Assembly (NCBI GenBank): GCA_016791475.1
Contig: JAEUWI010000042.1
Span: forward strand, 1-64,000
Direction: 5' to 3'
Origin: Candidatus Hydrogenedentota bacterium
Lineage (GTDB): Bacteria > Hydrogenedentota > Hydrogenedentia > Hydrogenedentales > JAEUWI01
DNA: 64,000 bases
Shown: piece by piece, positions 54,853 through 63,836 of the stretch
How the letters are laid out: every line of letters starts with the position of its first letter
Position numbering within the stretch: position 1 is the first letter of the stretch
Program-made: the position numbers and the translations under genes
Notes under the pieces: model-generated
What the model saw: the letters and a program-made list of their open reading frames with translations, nothing else
What the model was told of the DNA's origin: nothing
Database searches by the model: none

Positions 54853-54916
54853 CAGAGACAACAGGGACTTCAGGGACGAATAACCTGTCGTCCCTGCTGT
54901 CTCTGACGTCCCTGTA
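54853..54916. repeat. 9-bp repeats arranged as an inverted pair
   Basis: Three 9-mers CAGAGACAA, CAGGGACTT and CAGGGACGA (54853-54879) face three 9-mers GTCCCTGCT, GTCTCTGAC and GTCCCTGTA (54890-54916). Both arms have a 9-bp period and are reverse complements in their CAGGGAC/GTCCCTG core. Confidence 0.85.
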
Positions 54917-54938
54917 GCCTGAAAAAAGCGCGCGCCCG

Positions 54939-56156
54939 CTACCGCCTTTTCAGCACCGCCAGCCCTTCCACGTGAGGCGTGTGGGGAAACAGGTCAAAGG
55001 CCTCAAGCGAAGTCAGGTCATACGCCTCCGTAAACACCGCCAGCTCCCGCGCCAGCAACTTCGGATTACACGACACATACACGATGTGCTCCGGCTGGAA
55101 CTCCATCAGCCGCTTCAGCGCTTTGGGGTGCAGCGCCGACCGCGGCGGATCCAGCACCACCAGCGCACCGTCGGCCAGGCCGCCGTGATCCCGCTTCGCC
55201 GTGAGATACTTCTCCACCTGGGCCGTCTCAAAGTGGACATTCGTAATGCCGTTCACCTCCGCGTTGTGCCGACCGTCTTCCGTGGCCGGCGCGACTTCCT
55301 CCACGGACCACACGCGCTCCACCAGATCGCTGCAACTGAAGGCAATGCCGCCCGCGCCGCCATAGAGATCGTAGAGACTGTCCGGGGCAATCGCGCGCAC
55401 GTGTCCCCGAATTGCGCCATACAAATTCTCCGTGGCCAGTGGATTGGTCTGGAAAAAACTCAGGGGCGAAATGCGGAAGGTCAGGTCACGCGTCCCTGCT
55501 CCATCCGGCAGGCGCAACGTTTCCGTAATGTGCGGTGCGCCCCAGAGCAGTTCCAGCCGCTCGGCCGTGGCCACATCGCTGCGGCCCGTAAAGAAACCGC
55601 GATAGACACTGGTGGCGCCATAGGATTCGCGCGCGAGTTCCACAAAAGGCTCACAGTCCAACTCGCCCTCGTGGGTAATCAACACCACCATCTTCTCCCC
55701 CGTCCGTTTCCCATCGCGCACGAGGAGATAACGCAGCACGCCGTCCTTTGTGCGGTTGTCCCATGCGCGAATATCGTGCTCGCGATACCAGGCCCGCGTC
55801 GCCTGCAGCAGCGCACTGGCGCCTTCCGGGCCGATGTGGCACTCTTCGATATCCAGCGGCCAGTACCACTGACCCTTCTTCTTGTAGCCCAGCACCGTCT
55901 CGCGAACGAAATCCTTCGGGGGCACTTCGGCATAGCGCATGCGACTGAAGGATGGATCGATTTTGTTCCGATAGTTCCAGATGACAGGCGAGGGCGTCAA
56001 ATGCACCGGCGCAGTCCAGAAGTCGGCAAACAGTACGCCCAGCGCAGCAGATTTCGCCGCGACCTGCGCGGTATAGGCTACGTCTTGCGATTTGCATCCG
56101 CCACAGTCAAGAAAATGGGGACAGCGGACTTCGGCGTTTTCGTGCGAATGGGTCAT
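54939..56156 (-). CDS. RumA/RlmD-type rRNA (uracil-5-)-methyltransferase
   Basis: A 405-residue SAM-dependent methyltransferase acting on U in RNA. The N-terminal [4Fe-4S] site reads CPHFLDCGGC (C12, C18, C21), with a fourth Cys in EECHIGP. The SAM-binding part has YDLYGGAGGIAF. The catalytic Cys is in YVSCNPKLLARE. No TRAM domain is evident before the cluster. The choice between RlmC and RlmD-type is open. The ATG at 56156 starts just before the cluster motif; the longer frame to 56357 lacks similarity. It diverges from the acylase gene. Confidence 0.88.
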   Translation of the reverse strand: MTHSHENAEVRCPHFLDCGGCKSQDVAYTAQVAAKSAALGVLFADFWTAPVHLTPSPVIWNYRNKIDPSFSRMRYAEVPPKDFVRETVLGYKKKGQWYWPLDIEECHIGPEGASALLQATRAWYREHDIRAWDNRTKDGVLRYLLVRDGKRTGEKMVVLITHEGELDCEPFVELARESYGATSVYRGFFTGRSDVATAERLELLWGAPHITETLRLPDGAGTRDLTFRISPLSFFQTNPLATENLYGAIRGHVRAIAPDSLYDLYGGAGGIAFSCSDLVERVWSVEEVAPATEDGRHNAEVNGITNVHFETAQVEKYLTAKRDHGGLADGALVVLDPPRSALHPKALKRLMEFQPEHIVYVSCNPKLLARELAVFTEAYDLTSLEAFDLFPHTPHVEGLAVLKRR

Positions 56157-56365
56157 GGAAATGGAAGACCTGAGAATGAAAGGGTGAGGTGGACAGCGCG
56201 ATTCCGTGGGCGACCTGCCGGAAGGGCTATTGTAACCCGCTGCCGATATTCGATCCAAACCCGGCGCGCCCAAAAGAGGACTGACCACCCCGCCATTGGT
56301 ATAATGACCACACGCTCCCGCTGCCCAGGGCACGCGGTACTTCCCCTGAACCACCACGAGGCCGC

Positions 56366-58567
56366 ATGAAATTTCGCTGGACCCAGATCATCATCGGGGC
56401 ACTTTGCCTGACACTCCTTGTTATCGTTGCGACGCAACTCCCCTATATCCGCTTCAACCCGCCGACACGGCAGCTCATTCCCGCGAAAGGCGCATTCAAC
56501 GTCAAGATTCTTCGCGATACCTGGGGTGTTCCCCACATCTATGGCAAGACCGACGCCGATTGCGCCTATGGCCTGGCCTACGCCCACGCCGAAGATGACT
56601 ACGCGACCATCGAGGAAGCCCTCTATCTCAGCAGGGGCATGTTGGCCATGTTGAAGGGCGAGGAAGCCGCGCCATTTGACTACCTCGTGAAGCTTTTTCG
56701 TTTCCGCGAGATCGTTCAGGAAAAATATGATACCGATCTGAGCCCCGAGGTCCGAAAGATCTGCGAGGCCTACGCGGCCGGCATCAACCACTTCGCCGCG
56801 CTCCACCCCCACGAAGTAACCCCCGGCATCCTCCCCGTTACCGGCCAGGACATCGTGACGGACTTCGTGTTGAAGACGCCCTTCTTTTTTGGACTTGAAG
56901 AGGAGGTGGTCAAGCTCTACGAAAGCAAGCGGGTCCAGTCCGTATCGCCGAATGAGCGGGAATTGAGCGCCCTTCCCGATGTGCTGGCCGACGGCCTCCC
57001 CACCGGCTCCAACACCTTCGCCATCGCCCCCGGGCGCACCCCGGACGGCAAGACCCACCTGGCCATCAATTCGCACCAGCCCTGGAGCGGCCCCGTCGCC
57101 TGGTATGAAGCCCGGATGAAAAGTGAAGAAGGGCTCGATATCGTCGGTGGCGTTTTCCCCGGCACCCCCGTGATTCTCCATGGGCACAACCTCGATCTGG
57201 GATGGGCCCATACCGTGAACAGTCCCGACCTGATCGACATCTACGCGCTGGAGATGAACCCGGACAATCCCGACCAGTACAAGTATGACGGCGAATGGAA
57301 GACCCTCGACAAGAGCACGGTTCCGGTGGTGGTGAACGTATTCGACGGCTTCATGTGGAAAGCAACGCAGGAAGTGCTCTACTCCATCCATGGCCCCGTT
57401 ATCCGCCGCCCCCACGGCGTCTACGCCATCCGCTATGCGGGCTACGGCGATATTCGCCAGGTGGAGCAGTGGTACCGCATGGGCAAATCGAAAAACCTGG
57501 CCGAATTCGATGCCGCCATGGCCATGCAGGCCATCCCCTCCTTCAACGTGGGCTACGCGGACAAGGAAGGCAACATCCAGTATCGTTACAATGCCCTGCT
57601 GCCGCTCCGAAAAGACGGTTACGACTATTCGGGCTACCTTCCCGGTAACGTGTCGGAAAATATCTGGACCAAATACCTGCCCTTCGAGCAATTGCCCGTC
57701 GTCAAGAACCCCGCGTCGGGCTTTGTCGCCAATGCCAACGGCACGCCCTTCCGGACAACAGAAGGTCCGGAGAATCCCGACCCCGCCGCCTTTGCCCCCA
57801 CCTTCGGCATCGAGCCCTTCGACGATATCACCAATCGCCAGCTACGCCTGCTGGAGTTGCTCGCGGCCGATACCTCCATCACGGAAGACGAGTTCTTCCA
57901 GTATAAGTACGATCAGGCCTATTCCCGAAGCGGCAAAGCCGCCGATGTGCTGAAGGAAATTCTGGATGCCCCCGAGCCGGACGATCCGCTATTGAAAGAA
58001 GCCGTGGCCGTCCTCCGCGCCTGGGATTTCAACACGAATCCGGAAAACACCAGCGCGGCCCTCGCCGTCTTGTTCCTCCGCAATGATTCCGGCGATGGCC
58101 TGAAAGGCCGCACCGGCCCCACGGCCATGGAGTTGCTCAAGGAACGCGCAACCCAGTTGAAAGACGCTTTCGGCCGCCTCGATCCGCCCTGGAGCGAGGT
58201 CAACCGCCTCGTGCGCGGCAACATGGACCTCGGCCTCGGCGGCGCGCCGGATGTGCTCAACGCAGTCTACGGCGAGTGGGTCAATGGCCGCTTCGAAGGA
58301 CGCGCGGGCGATTGCTACGTGCTCCTCGCCACCTGGGACGCCGACGGCAAAGTGCACTCGAAAAGTATTCACCAGTTTGGTTCGGCGACGTCGAGGCCCG
58401 ACTCGCCCCACTACGCGGATCAGGCCCCCCTCTTTGTGAAGCAGGAAACCAAACCGGTGTGGCTGAACGAGGCGGAGCTACGCCAGCACTTGGAAAAGGA
58501 ATACGCGCCGGGTTATGAGCCCCGGATCATCGAAGGCAGCGCGCCCAAGATGGAAGACTACGAGTAG
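56366..58567 (+). CDS. Penicillin acylase family Ntn-hydrolase
   Basis: A 733-residue exported or membrane-anchored N-terminal-nucleophile hydrolase precursor. A hydrophobic signal or anchor lies at residues 5-24. The alpha-subunit part contains DTWGVPHIYG and AYGLAYAHAEDD. The self-cleavage and nucleophile site is GSNTFAIAPGRT with S215, preceded by Gly as in the family. The beta subunit then begins and includes HLAINSHQPW and HGHNLDLGWAHTVN. Relatives cleave penicillins, cephalosporins or N-acyl-homoserine lactones; which amide is used here cannot be told. Confidence 0.92.
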   Translation: MKFRWTQIIIGALCLTLLVIVATQLPYIRFNPPTRQLIPAKGAFNVKILRDTWGVPHIYGKTDADCAYGLAYAHAEDDYATIEEALYLSRGMLAMLKGEEAAPFDYLVKLFRFREIVQEKYDTDLSPEVRKICEAYAAGINHFAALHPHEVTPGILPVTGQDIVTDFVLKTPFFFGLEEEVVKLYESKRVQSVSPNERELSALPDVLADGLPTGSNTFAIAPGRTPDGKTHLAINSHQPWSGPVAWYEARMKSEEGLDIVGGVFPGTPVILHGHNLDLGWAHTVNSPDLIDIYALEMNPDNPDQYKYDGEWKTLDKSTVPVVVNVFDGFMWKATQEVLYSIHGPVIRRPHGVYAIRYAGYGDIRQVEQWYRMGKSKNLAEFDAAMAMQAIPSFNVGYADKEGNIQYRYNALLPLRKDGYDYSGYLPGNVSENIWTKYLPFEQLPVVKNPASGFVANANGTPFRTTEGPENPDPAAFAPTFGIEPFDDITNRQLRLLELLAADTSITEDEFFQYKYDQAYSRSGKAADVLKEILDAPEPDDPLLKEAVAVLRAWDFNTNPENTSAALAVLFLRNDSGDGLKGRTGPTAMELLKERATQLKDAFGRLDPPWSEVNRLVRGNMDLGLGGAPDVLNAVYGEWVNGRFEGRAGDCYVLLATWDADGKVHSKSIHQFGSATSRPDSPHYADQAPLFVKQETKPVWLNEAELRQHLEKEYAPGYEPRIIEGSAPKMEDYE

Positions 58568-58569
58568 AC

Positions 58570-58890
58570 CTAATCCCCCACGACACACAGGTGCGCTTCA
58601 ATTGCGGCTTTGGGCCGGACTACAATTTCTACGTCCTGATCGAGGGATTTTAAATAGCACATAAGCCGGTAGATTGAAAAACCCCGAAACTGACCATTCA
58701 GTACCGCACTCACTTTGGCCTGATCGGTTCCAATGATGCGCGCCGCTTCCGTCTGGGATATTCCGCGTTCCTGAATGATGATAGACAGACGGGCGGCCAG
58801 CTTCGCCTTGATGTCGGTTTCTTCCGGGTCGGGTAGACCGAGATCGGTGGCCAGGCTTCCGCTGCTTGCTATGACGTCGCGTTTCGCCAC
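58570..58890 (-). CDS. XRE-family / HigA2-like DNA-binding protein
   Basis: A 106-residue helix-turn-helix protein of the type found as the antitoxin in HigBA-like modules (KLAARLSIIIQERGISQTEAARIIGTDQAKVSAVLNGQFRGFSIYRLMCYLKSL). The start is GTG at 58890, with GGAGGA 7 nt upstream; a TTG at 58920 is the frame-open alternative. No toxin gene lies on either side: the acylase converges at 58567 and an M48 protease gene ends 45 bp upstream. It is either an orphan antitoxin or a free-standing regulator. Confidence 0.85.
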   Translation of the reverse strand: MAKRDVIASSGSLATDLGLPDPEETDIKAKLAARLSIIIQERGISQTEAARIIGTDQAKVSAVLNGQFRGFSIYRLMCYLKSLDQDVEIVVRPKAAIEAHLCVVGD

Positions 58891-58934
58891 TTTACTTTCC
58901 TCCCCAGTCTCCTTTCTCAACTCTAGACTCTACC

Positions 58935-59750
58935 TTATTTCCCCGCATAATGCTGCAAAGCCTCGGGCATATGGGCCTGAATATCCGCAATCCGCGTTGC
59001 CCCGGAAGGGTGGGTGGACATGAACTCGGGTACCTTGGCACCGGCCTGACTGAAGCGTTCCCAGAACTCGATGGCCTTGCGGGGGTCGTAACCCGCCTTG
59101 GCCATCAGCGTCAGGCCGATGCGGTCCGCCTCGGATTCGCGGGAGCGATTGAAGGGCAGGATTACCCCGAAGTTCGAGGTGAGTCCAAAGGCCTGCCCGG
59201 CGAGTTCGCGGGTCCGGGCGGGTTGGGAGGCCATCGCCTCCGACAAGGTCGCCGCGCCGAGTTCGATAAGCAGCGCCTGACTCATACGCTCATTGCCGTG
59301 GCGGGCGATGGCGTGGGCGATCTCGTGGCCCATCACCGTGGCGATGCCGTCGTCGTCTTTGGTGTACTCAAAAATCCCGCTGTAAAACACGATCTTCCCG
59401 CCGGGCAGACAGGTGGCATTCACAATCTCGTCGTTGTCGATGACACTGAATTCCCACTGGTAGACCTCCGTGGGCAGGTTGTTCGCCCGCAGGAATTCTT
59501 CCGTGGCTGCGGCCAGGCGCTTGCCCACACGCAGCACGGGCTCTACATCACCCGGCTGATTGCTCACGGGATGCTCCTGTAACTGCTGCTGATAGGCCTG
59601 CTGACCGAGCGTCACCATTTCCGATTCCGGCAGGAGCGCGAGCTGGCTCCGACCCGTGACGGGGACGGTGGCGCAGGACGTGAGAAGCACGATAAGGGCG
59701 AGGGCCAGCAGGCTATTCGTCACGGATACAAAGGTATTTCTCAGGGTCAT
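58935..59750 (-). CDS. M48-family metalloprotease lipoprotein
   Basis: A 271-residue zinc protease. The N-terminus has a signal peptide with lipobox LTSC, so it is a lipoprotein. The catalytic motif is GHEIAHAIARHG with the HExxH zinc ligands, and the third ligand Glu lies in RESEADRIGL. It resembles the periplasmic BepA/LoiP type of M48 proteases that act on misfolded outer-membrane proteins. There is no TPR domain, so the LoiP/YcaL type is closer. The ATG at 59750 begins right before the hydrophobic signal. Confidence 0.92.
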   Translation of the reverse strand: MTLRNTFVSVTNSLLALALIVLLTSCATVPVTGRSQLALLPESEMVTLGQQAYQQQLQEHPVSNQPGDVEPVLRVGKRLAAATEEFLRANNLPTEVYQWEFSVIDNDEIVNATCLPGGKIVFYSGIFEYTKDDDGIATVMGHEIAHAIARHGNERMSQALLIELGAATLSEAMASQPARTRELAGQAFGLTSNFGVILPFNRSRESEADRIGLTLMAKAGYDPRKAIEFWERFSQAGAKVPEFMSTHPSGATRIADIQAHMPEALQHYAGK

Positions 59751-59873
59751 CGTCCGGATCCTTCCAGTAGTGCATTGGCTGAAAACAGGCCGTTATTATA
59801 CCATCTTGCGCTTCGTGGAGCGCTGGACCATCGGCATGCGCGTTTACCGCGGTCGATGCCGCAAATAAGTCCT

Positions 59874-59902
59874 TGACGCCCGGCGAGATGAGGAATAGGA
59901 TG
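59874..59902 (+). promoter_or_regulatory. Sigma-70 promoter of the P-type ATPase gene
   Basis: TTGACG (59874-59879) and TAGGAT (59897-59902) are 17 bp apart. It lies 100 bp before the ATPase start; no other gene lies between. Confidence 0.55.
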
Positions 59903-60002
59903 AAATCGTGATCGCGCCCGAAGCCGGCGCCTTCCACGAAGATGGGGTCGGACGCCGCCCCTTGAAGAACTGACTTCCCTTATACCGATACGCGTGTGCG
60001 CT

Positions 60003-62720
60003 ATGAAGAGCCACCAGTTATCCGCCGACGAGGCCCTGCGTGCCCTGCACAGTGGCCCCGAGGGCTTGAGCGATGCCGAAGCCCGGCACCGTGCCCGTGA
60101 GTTTGGCCCCAATCAGCTTCAGGAGATTCGCCACGAGTCGCTTCTCCTCGCCTTTGCCCGTGAGTTTGTACACTTCTTCGCGGTCATACTGTGGATCGCG
60201 GCGGGACTCGCCTTCTTCGCGGAGTGGCGGCAACCCGGCGAGGGCATGGCAACCCTCGGCTTTGCCATCATCGGGGTCATCCTCATCAACGGCGTCTTTT
60301 CCTACTGGCAGGCCTATCGCGCGGAACAGGCGCTCGCCGCACTCAAGAAGCTGTTGCCCACAGTCGTCAAAGTGCTTCGCGCCGGGGCGGTTCGCCAGCT
60401 CCCCGCCGCGGATCTCGTGCCGGGCGATGTGATCCTGCTCGAAGCCGGCGATATGGTGCCGGCGGACTGCCGCCTGATCGAGGCGTTCCGGGTGCGTGTC
60501 AACAACGCCACCATCACGGGCGAATCCGTGCCGGTATCGCGCGATGCCGCCCCCTGCGACGAACCCGAACCCACGCGCAGTCGCAACACCCTTCTCGCGG
60601 GCACTTCCATGGTCTCCGGCGAAGCGAAAGCATTGGTTTTCGCAACCGGCTCCCACTCGGCCTTTGGCAAGATCACCCAGCTCACCCAGGCCACGGCCGA
60701 TACGGTGTCCCCCTTGCAGATTGAGATCGCCCGGGTCACCCGCATCGTCGCGGCCATGGCCCTCGCCCTCGGCGTTAGCTTCTTCTGCATCGGGCAGTTG
60801 ATCGGGCTCACCTTCTGGGAGAACTTCATCTTTGCCATCGGCATCATCGTGGCCAACGTGCCCGAGGGCTTGCTCCCCACGGTCACCCTGGCCCTGGCCA
60901 TGGGTTCGCAACGCATGGCAAAGCGCAATGCCCTTATTCGACACCTGCCCGCCGTCGAGGCCCTCGGTTGCGCCACCGTCATCTGCACGGACAAAACGGG
61001 AACCCTGACCCAGAATCTCATGTCCGCGCGGCGACTCTACATCGCGGGGCGGGCGTACGAAACCGAGGCGGGACCGCTGAACGCCCTCGCCCAATCCCAT
61101 CCCCGCTTTTTCGAGGTGGCCGCCTGCTGCCACGACCTGAAGGATCTCCGCGCCGTGGCGGGCCCCACCTGGCTCGGCGATCCCATGGAGATTGCCCTGG
61201 TCGAACTTGCGGCGGGCGCCCTGCGGGAGTTGCCCCACAGCCCGCGGGTGCATATTATCCCCTTTGACTCCGAACGCAAGCGCCTCTCCACCGTTCACGC
61301 CACGCCGGACGGCCTCAGACTCTACTGCAAGGGGGCGCCGGAAGCCGTCTTACCCCATTGCAGCCATGCGGAGACGGAGAGAGGCTCCGTCGAACTCGCG
61401 GAAGTACTCGTGAACGACTATCGCCACGCCGCGGAAGCCATGGCCGAAAAGGGCCTGCGTGTGCTCGCCTTCGCCTGGCGGGATTTGCACGAAGGGATCC
61501 CGCTGGACGACGCCGAGGAAGAAATGACGCTGGTCGGACTGGTCGGGCTGGAGGATCCCCCCCGTCCGGAAGTGACGGACGCCCTCCGCCGCTGTCACGA
61601 AGCGGGGATCAAGGTCATTATGGTCACGGGCGACCACCCCCACACCGCGAAAGCCATCGCCCGGGAGATCGGCCTGGTTCATTCCGATGCGCCGGTGGTT
61701 GTCACCGGCGAGCAACTGGCCAACTTCTCGGATGTCCGGCTCCAGCTCGTACTGAATGCGCCAGAGATCATTTTCGCCCGCGTGCTGGCGGAGCAGAAAA
61801 TGCGGATCGTGGCGGCGCTCAAGAACAAAGGCGAAATCGTTGCCGTCACTGGAGACGGTGTCAACGACGCCCCCGCCCTCCGGAAAGCCGATGTGGGAAT
61901 TGCCATGGGGCGCAGCGGAACCGACGTCGCCCGCGAGGCCGCCGATATGGTGCTGCTCGACGACAACTTTGCGAGTATCGTTGCCGCGGTTGAGGAGGGC
62001 CGCGCCGTCTTTTCCAACATACGAAGCTTCCTCACCTATATTTTGACCTCGAACGTACCCGAGCTCGTTCCTTATCTTGCCTTCGTGGTCTTCCGGATTC
62101 CGCTCCCGCTCACCATCATCCAGATTCTTGCCGTGGACCTCGGAACCGATCTGCTGCCCGCCCTGGGACTCGGCGCGGAGAAACCCGACCCCGATATCAT
62201 GAAGCAACCGCCCAGGCCCCGCAGCGAGCGCCTCCTTAGCCCGGCATTGCTCGCCCGGGCCTATCTCTTTCTCGGCCCCTTGCAGGCCGTGGCCGCCATG
62301 TGCGCCTATGGGTACATGCTCCAGATCGGCGGCTGGCGGTTCGGCGAATCCCTCGCAGCGCGCGATCCCCTCTACCTGCGGGCGACCACCAGTTGCCTCA
62401 GCGCCATCGTCATCATGCAGGTGGCGAATGTGTTCATCTGCCGGAGCGACCGGCGCTCCTTGTTCGCTCGGGGGCTCTTCAGCAACCGGCTCATCCTCGG
62501 CGGTATCGCCCTGGAGATAACCCTTATCGCCCTGATCGACTACACGCCCTGGGGCAATGCTATTTTCGGCACGGCCCCGATTCCCGCGAACGTGTGGCTG
62601 TTTATTCTCCCCTTTGCCGTGGCGATGCTCCTCCTCGAAGAACTCCGCAAGCGCGTGGCGAAGTATCTGCGCAGCGCCCGGTCCACGGATCAATCAAAGA
62701 CAATGGTCCGATCCCGATAG
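60003..62720 (+). CDS. P-type cation ATPase of the Na+/K+-ATPase-like (type IIC) kind
   Basis: A 905-residue ten-helix P-type pump. Phosphorylation Asp D330 is in CTDKTGTLTQN. Ion-site residues of Na+/K+-ATPase are kept: M4 NVPEGLL (E288), M5 YILTSNVPE (S683, N684, E687), M6 DLGTD (D712, T715, D716), M8 Q806 and M9 E838. The M6-M7 link EKPDPDIMKQPPR and M8 IxQxAxxFIC match alpha-subunit sequence closely. One change is N809 where Na+/K+-ATPase has D926. No beta subunit is visible. Ion specificity is inferred as Na+/K+ or H+/K+. I chose ATG 60003 (MKSHQLSADEALRAL) over an in-frame codon at 59994. Confidence 0.9.
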   Translation: MKSHQLSADEALRALHSGPEGLSDAEARHRAREFGPNQLQEIRHESLLLAFAREFVHFFAVILWIAAGLAFFAEWRQPGEGMATLGFAIIGVILINGVFSYWQAYRAEQALAALKKLLPTVVKVLRAGAVRQLPAADLVPGDVILLEAGDMVPADCRLIEAFRVRVNNATITGESVPVSRDAAPCDEPEPTRSRNTLLAGTSMVSGEAKALVFATGSHSAFGKITQLTQATADTVSPLQIEIARVTRIVAAMALALGVSFFCIGQLIGLTFWENFIFAIGIIVANVPEGLLPTVTLALAMGSQRMAKRNALIRHLPAVEALGCATVICTDKTGTLTQNLMSARRLYIAGRAYETEAGPLNALAQSHPRFFEVAACCHDLKDLRAVAGPTWLGDPMEIALVELAAGALRELPHSPRVHIIPFDSERKRLSTVHATPDGLRLYCKGAPEAVLPHCSHAETERGSVELAEVLVNDYRHAAEAMAEKGLRVLAFAWRDLHEGIPLDDAEEEMTLVGLVGLEDPPRPEVTDALRRCHEAGIKVIMVTGDHPHTAKAIAREIGLVHSDAPVVVTGEQLANFSDVRLQLVLNAPEIIFARVLAEQKMRIVAALKNKGEIVAVTGDGVNDAPALRKADVGIAMGRSGTDVAREAADMVLLDDNFASIVAAVEEGRAVFSNIRSFLTYILTSNVPELVPYLAFVVFRIPLPLTIIQILAVDLGTDLLPALGLGAEKPDPDIMKQPPRPRSERLLSPALLARAYLFLGPLQAVAAMCAYGYMLQIGGWRFGESLAARDPLYLRATTSCLSAIVIMQVANVFICRSDRRSLFARGLFSNRLILGGIALEITLIALIDYTPWGNAIFGTAPIPANVWLFILPFAVAMLLLEELRKRVAKYLRSARSTDQSKTMVRSR

Positions 62721-63544
62721 ACCATGATGCGCGATTCCAGGTGCGCCTTCACCGCCACGGCAAGCACCTGCTTCTCGATGTCGCGCCCCATTGTGATGAG
62801 ATCCTTCACGCTGTGGCTGTGGTTTACGGTCACGCTCGCCTGCTCGATGATGGGTCCCATGTCCAGGTCGGCGGTCACATAGTGGCTCGTGGCGCCGATG
62901 AGCTTCACACCCCGCTCATAGGCCTGGTGGTAGGGGCGGGCCCCCTGAAAGGCCGGCAGGAAGCCGTGATGTACATTGATGATGCGGTTCTTGAAGGGCT
63001 CCACAAGCACAGGCGTCAGAATTTGCATGTAACGCGCCAGCACGATCAGCTCGATCTCGTTCTCGACCATCAAGGCGAGAATGCGCGCCTCCGCCAGGGC
63101 CTTGTCACTGGGTTCCACAGGCACATGGACGAAGGGTACTTCAAAGTGGCGCGCGACGTTCTCGAGATCGCCGTGGTTGCTCACGACGATGGCCACGTCG
63201 GCCGCGAGTTCGCCGTAGCGGTCCCGCAGCAGGAGATCGTAGAGGCAGTGATCGTATTTCGACACCAGGATGGCCACTTTCCGCCGCTCGTGGGAAAAGT
63301 CCAGTCGGTAATCCATGTGAAACTGGGCGGCAAGCCCCCGCAGGTCCTCGCGGAGCTTCTCCGGCGGGAGTCCCATCTCGCTGGCATCGAAATGAACGCG
63401 CATGAAGAAGCGATTGTCGATTTCTTCCCGGTGCTGCTGGGCGTCAATGATATTGCCGCCGCGACTGAAAATGAATCGCGAGACTTCATAGACGATGCCC
63501 TTCGTATCGGGACAATGAAGCAGCAGGGTGGCATCGAGGCTCAT
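62690..63544 (-). CDS. purU: Formyltetrahydrofolate deformylase PurU
   Basis: A 284-residue enzyme that hydrolyses 10-formyl-THF to formate and THF, balancing the folate pool and supplying formate for purine synthesis. An N-terminal ACT domain (about residues 1-80, starting SLDATLLLHCPDTKGIVYEV) is followed by the formyltransferase-like domain with HHGFLPAFQGARPY and the catalytic His/Asp set (GATSHYVTADLDMGPI). The usual HHS is HHG here. I chose the ATG at 63544 because AAGGAAG stands 8 nt upstream and the length is then typical. The gene converges with and overlaps the ATPase end by 31 bp. Confidence 0.93.
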   Translation of the reverse strand: MSLDATLLLHCPDTKGIVYEVSRFIFSRGGNIIDAQQHREEIDNRFFMRVHFDASEMGLPPEKLREDLRGLAAQFHMDYRLDFSHERRKVAILVSKYDHCLYDLLLRDRYGELAADVAIVVSNHGDLENVARHFEVPFVHVPVEPSDKALAEARILALMVENEIELIVLARYMQILTPVLVEPFKNRIINVHHGFLPAFQGARPYHQAYERGVKLIGATSHYVTADLDMGPIIEQASVTVNHSHSVKDLITMGRDIEKQVLAVAVKAHLESRIMVYRDRTIVFD

Positions 63545-63722
63545 GGTGGGAACTTCCTTCATCAATGGGGCCGAAGACCGATAGTGTATCAAATCAGGCA
63601 TGGTGAACCGGACGCCCCGGCTTCGAGCGATGCTTGAATCGGCGAAATTCAAGAAAAGCAACCCATGTCGTGTCAACAGATTAAGCCCGGCGAGCCGCTA
63701 TTGTTGCCCAGTGCGATTAAGA

Positions 63723-63751
63723 TTGACAGATCCACGGGTCTAGTCTATGCT
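63723..63751 (+). promoter_or_regulatory. Consensus sigma-70 promoter of the second prepilin
   Basis: TTGACA (63723-63728) and TATGCT (63746-63751) with a 17-bp spacer, about 85 bp before the prepilin ATG. TTGACA is a perfect -35. Confidence 0.75.
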
Positions 63752-63836
63752 GTAGCAACTTGAGCTGAGGATTGGGCCGCAGTATCGAGTGGAGTCATTT
63801 TTCGATTTATCTATCGAAAGGGAGAGACCTGTAATT

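Noticed and set aside
58891-58934. Toxin partner for the HigA2-like protein
   Set aside because: Only 44 bp lie between it and the M48 gene, and the other flank is the end of the acylase gene; no toxin-sized frame fits.
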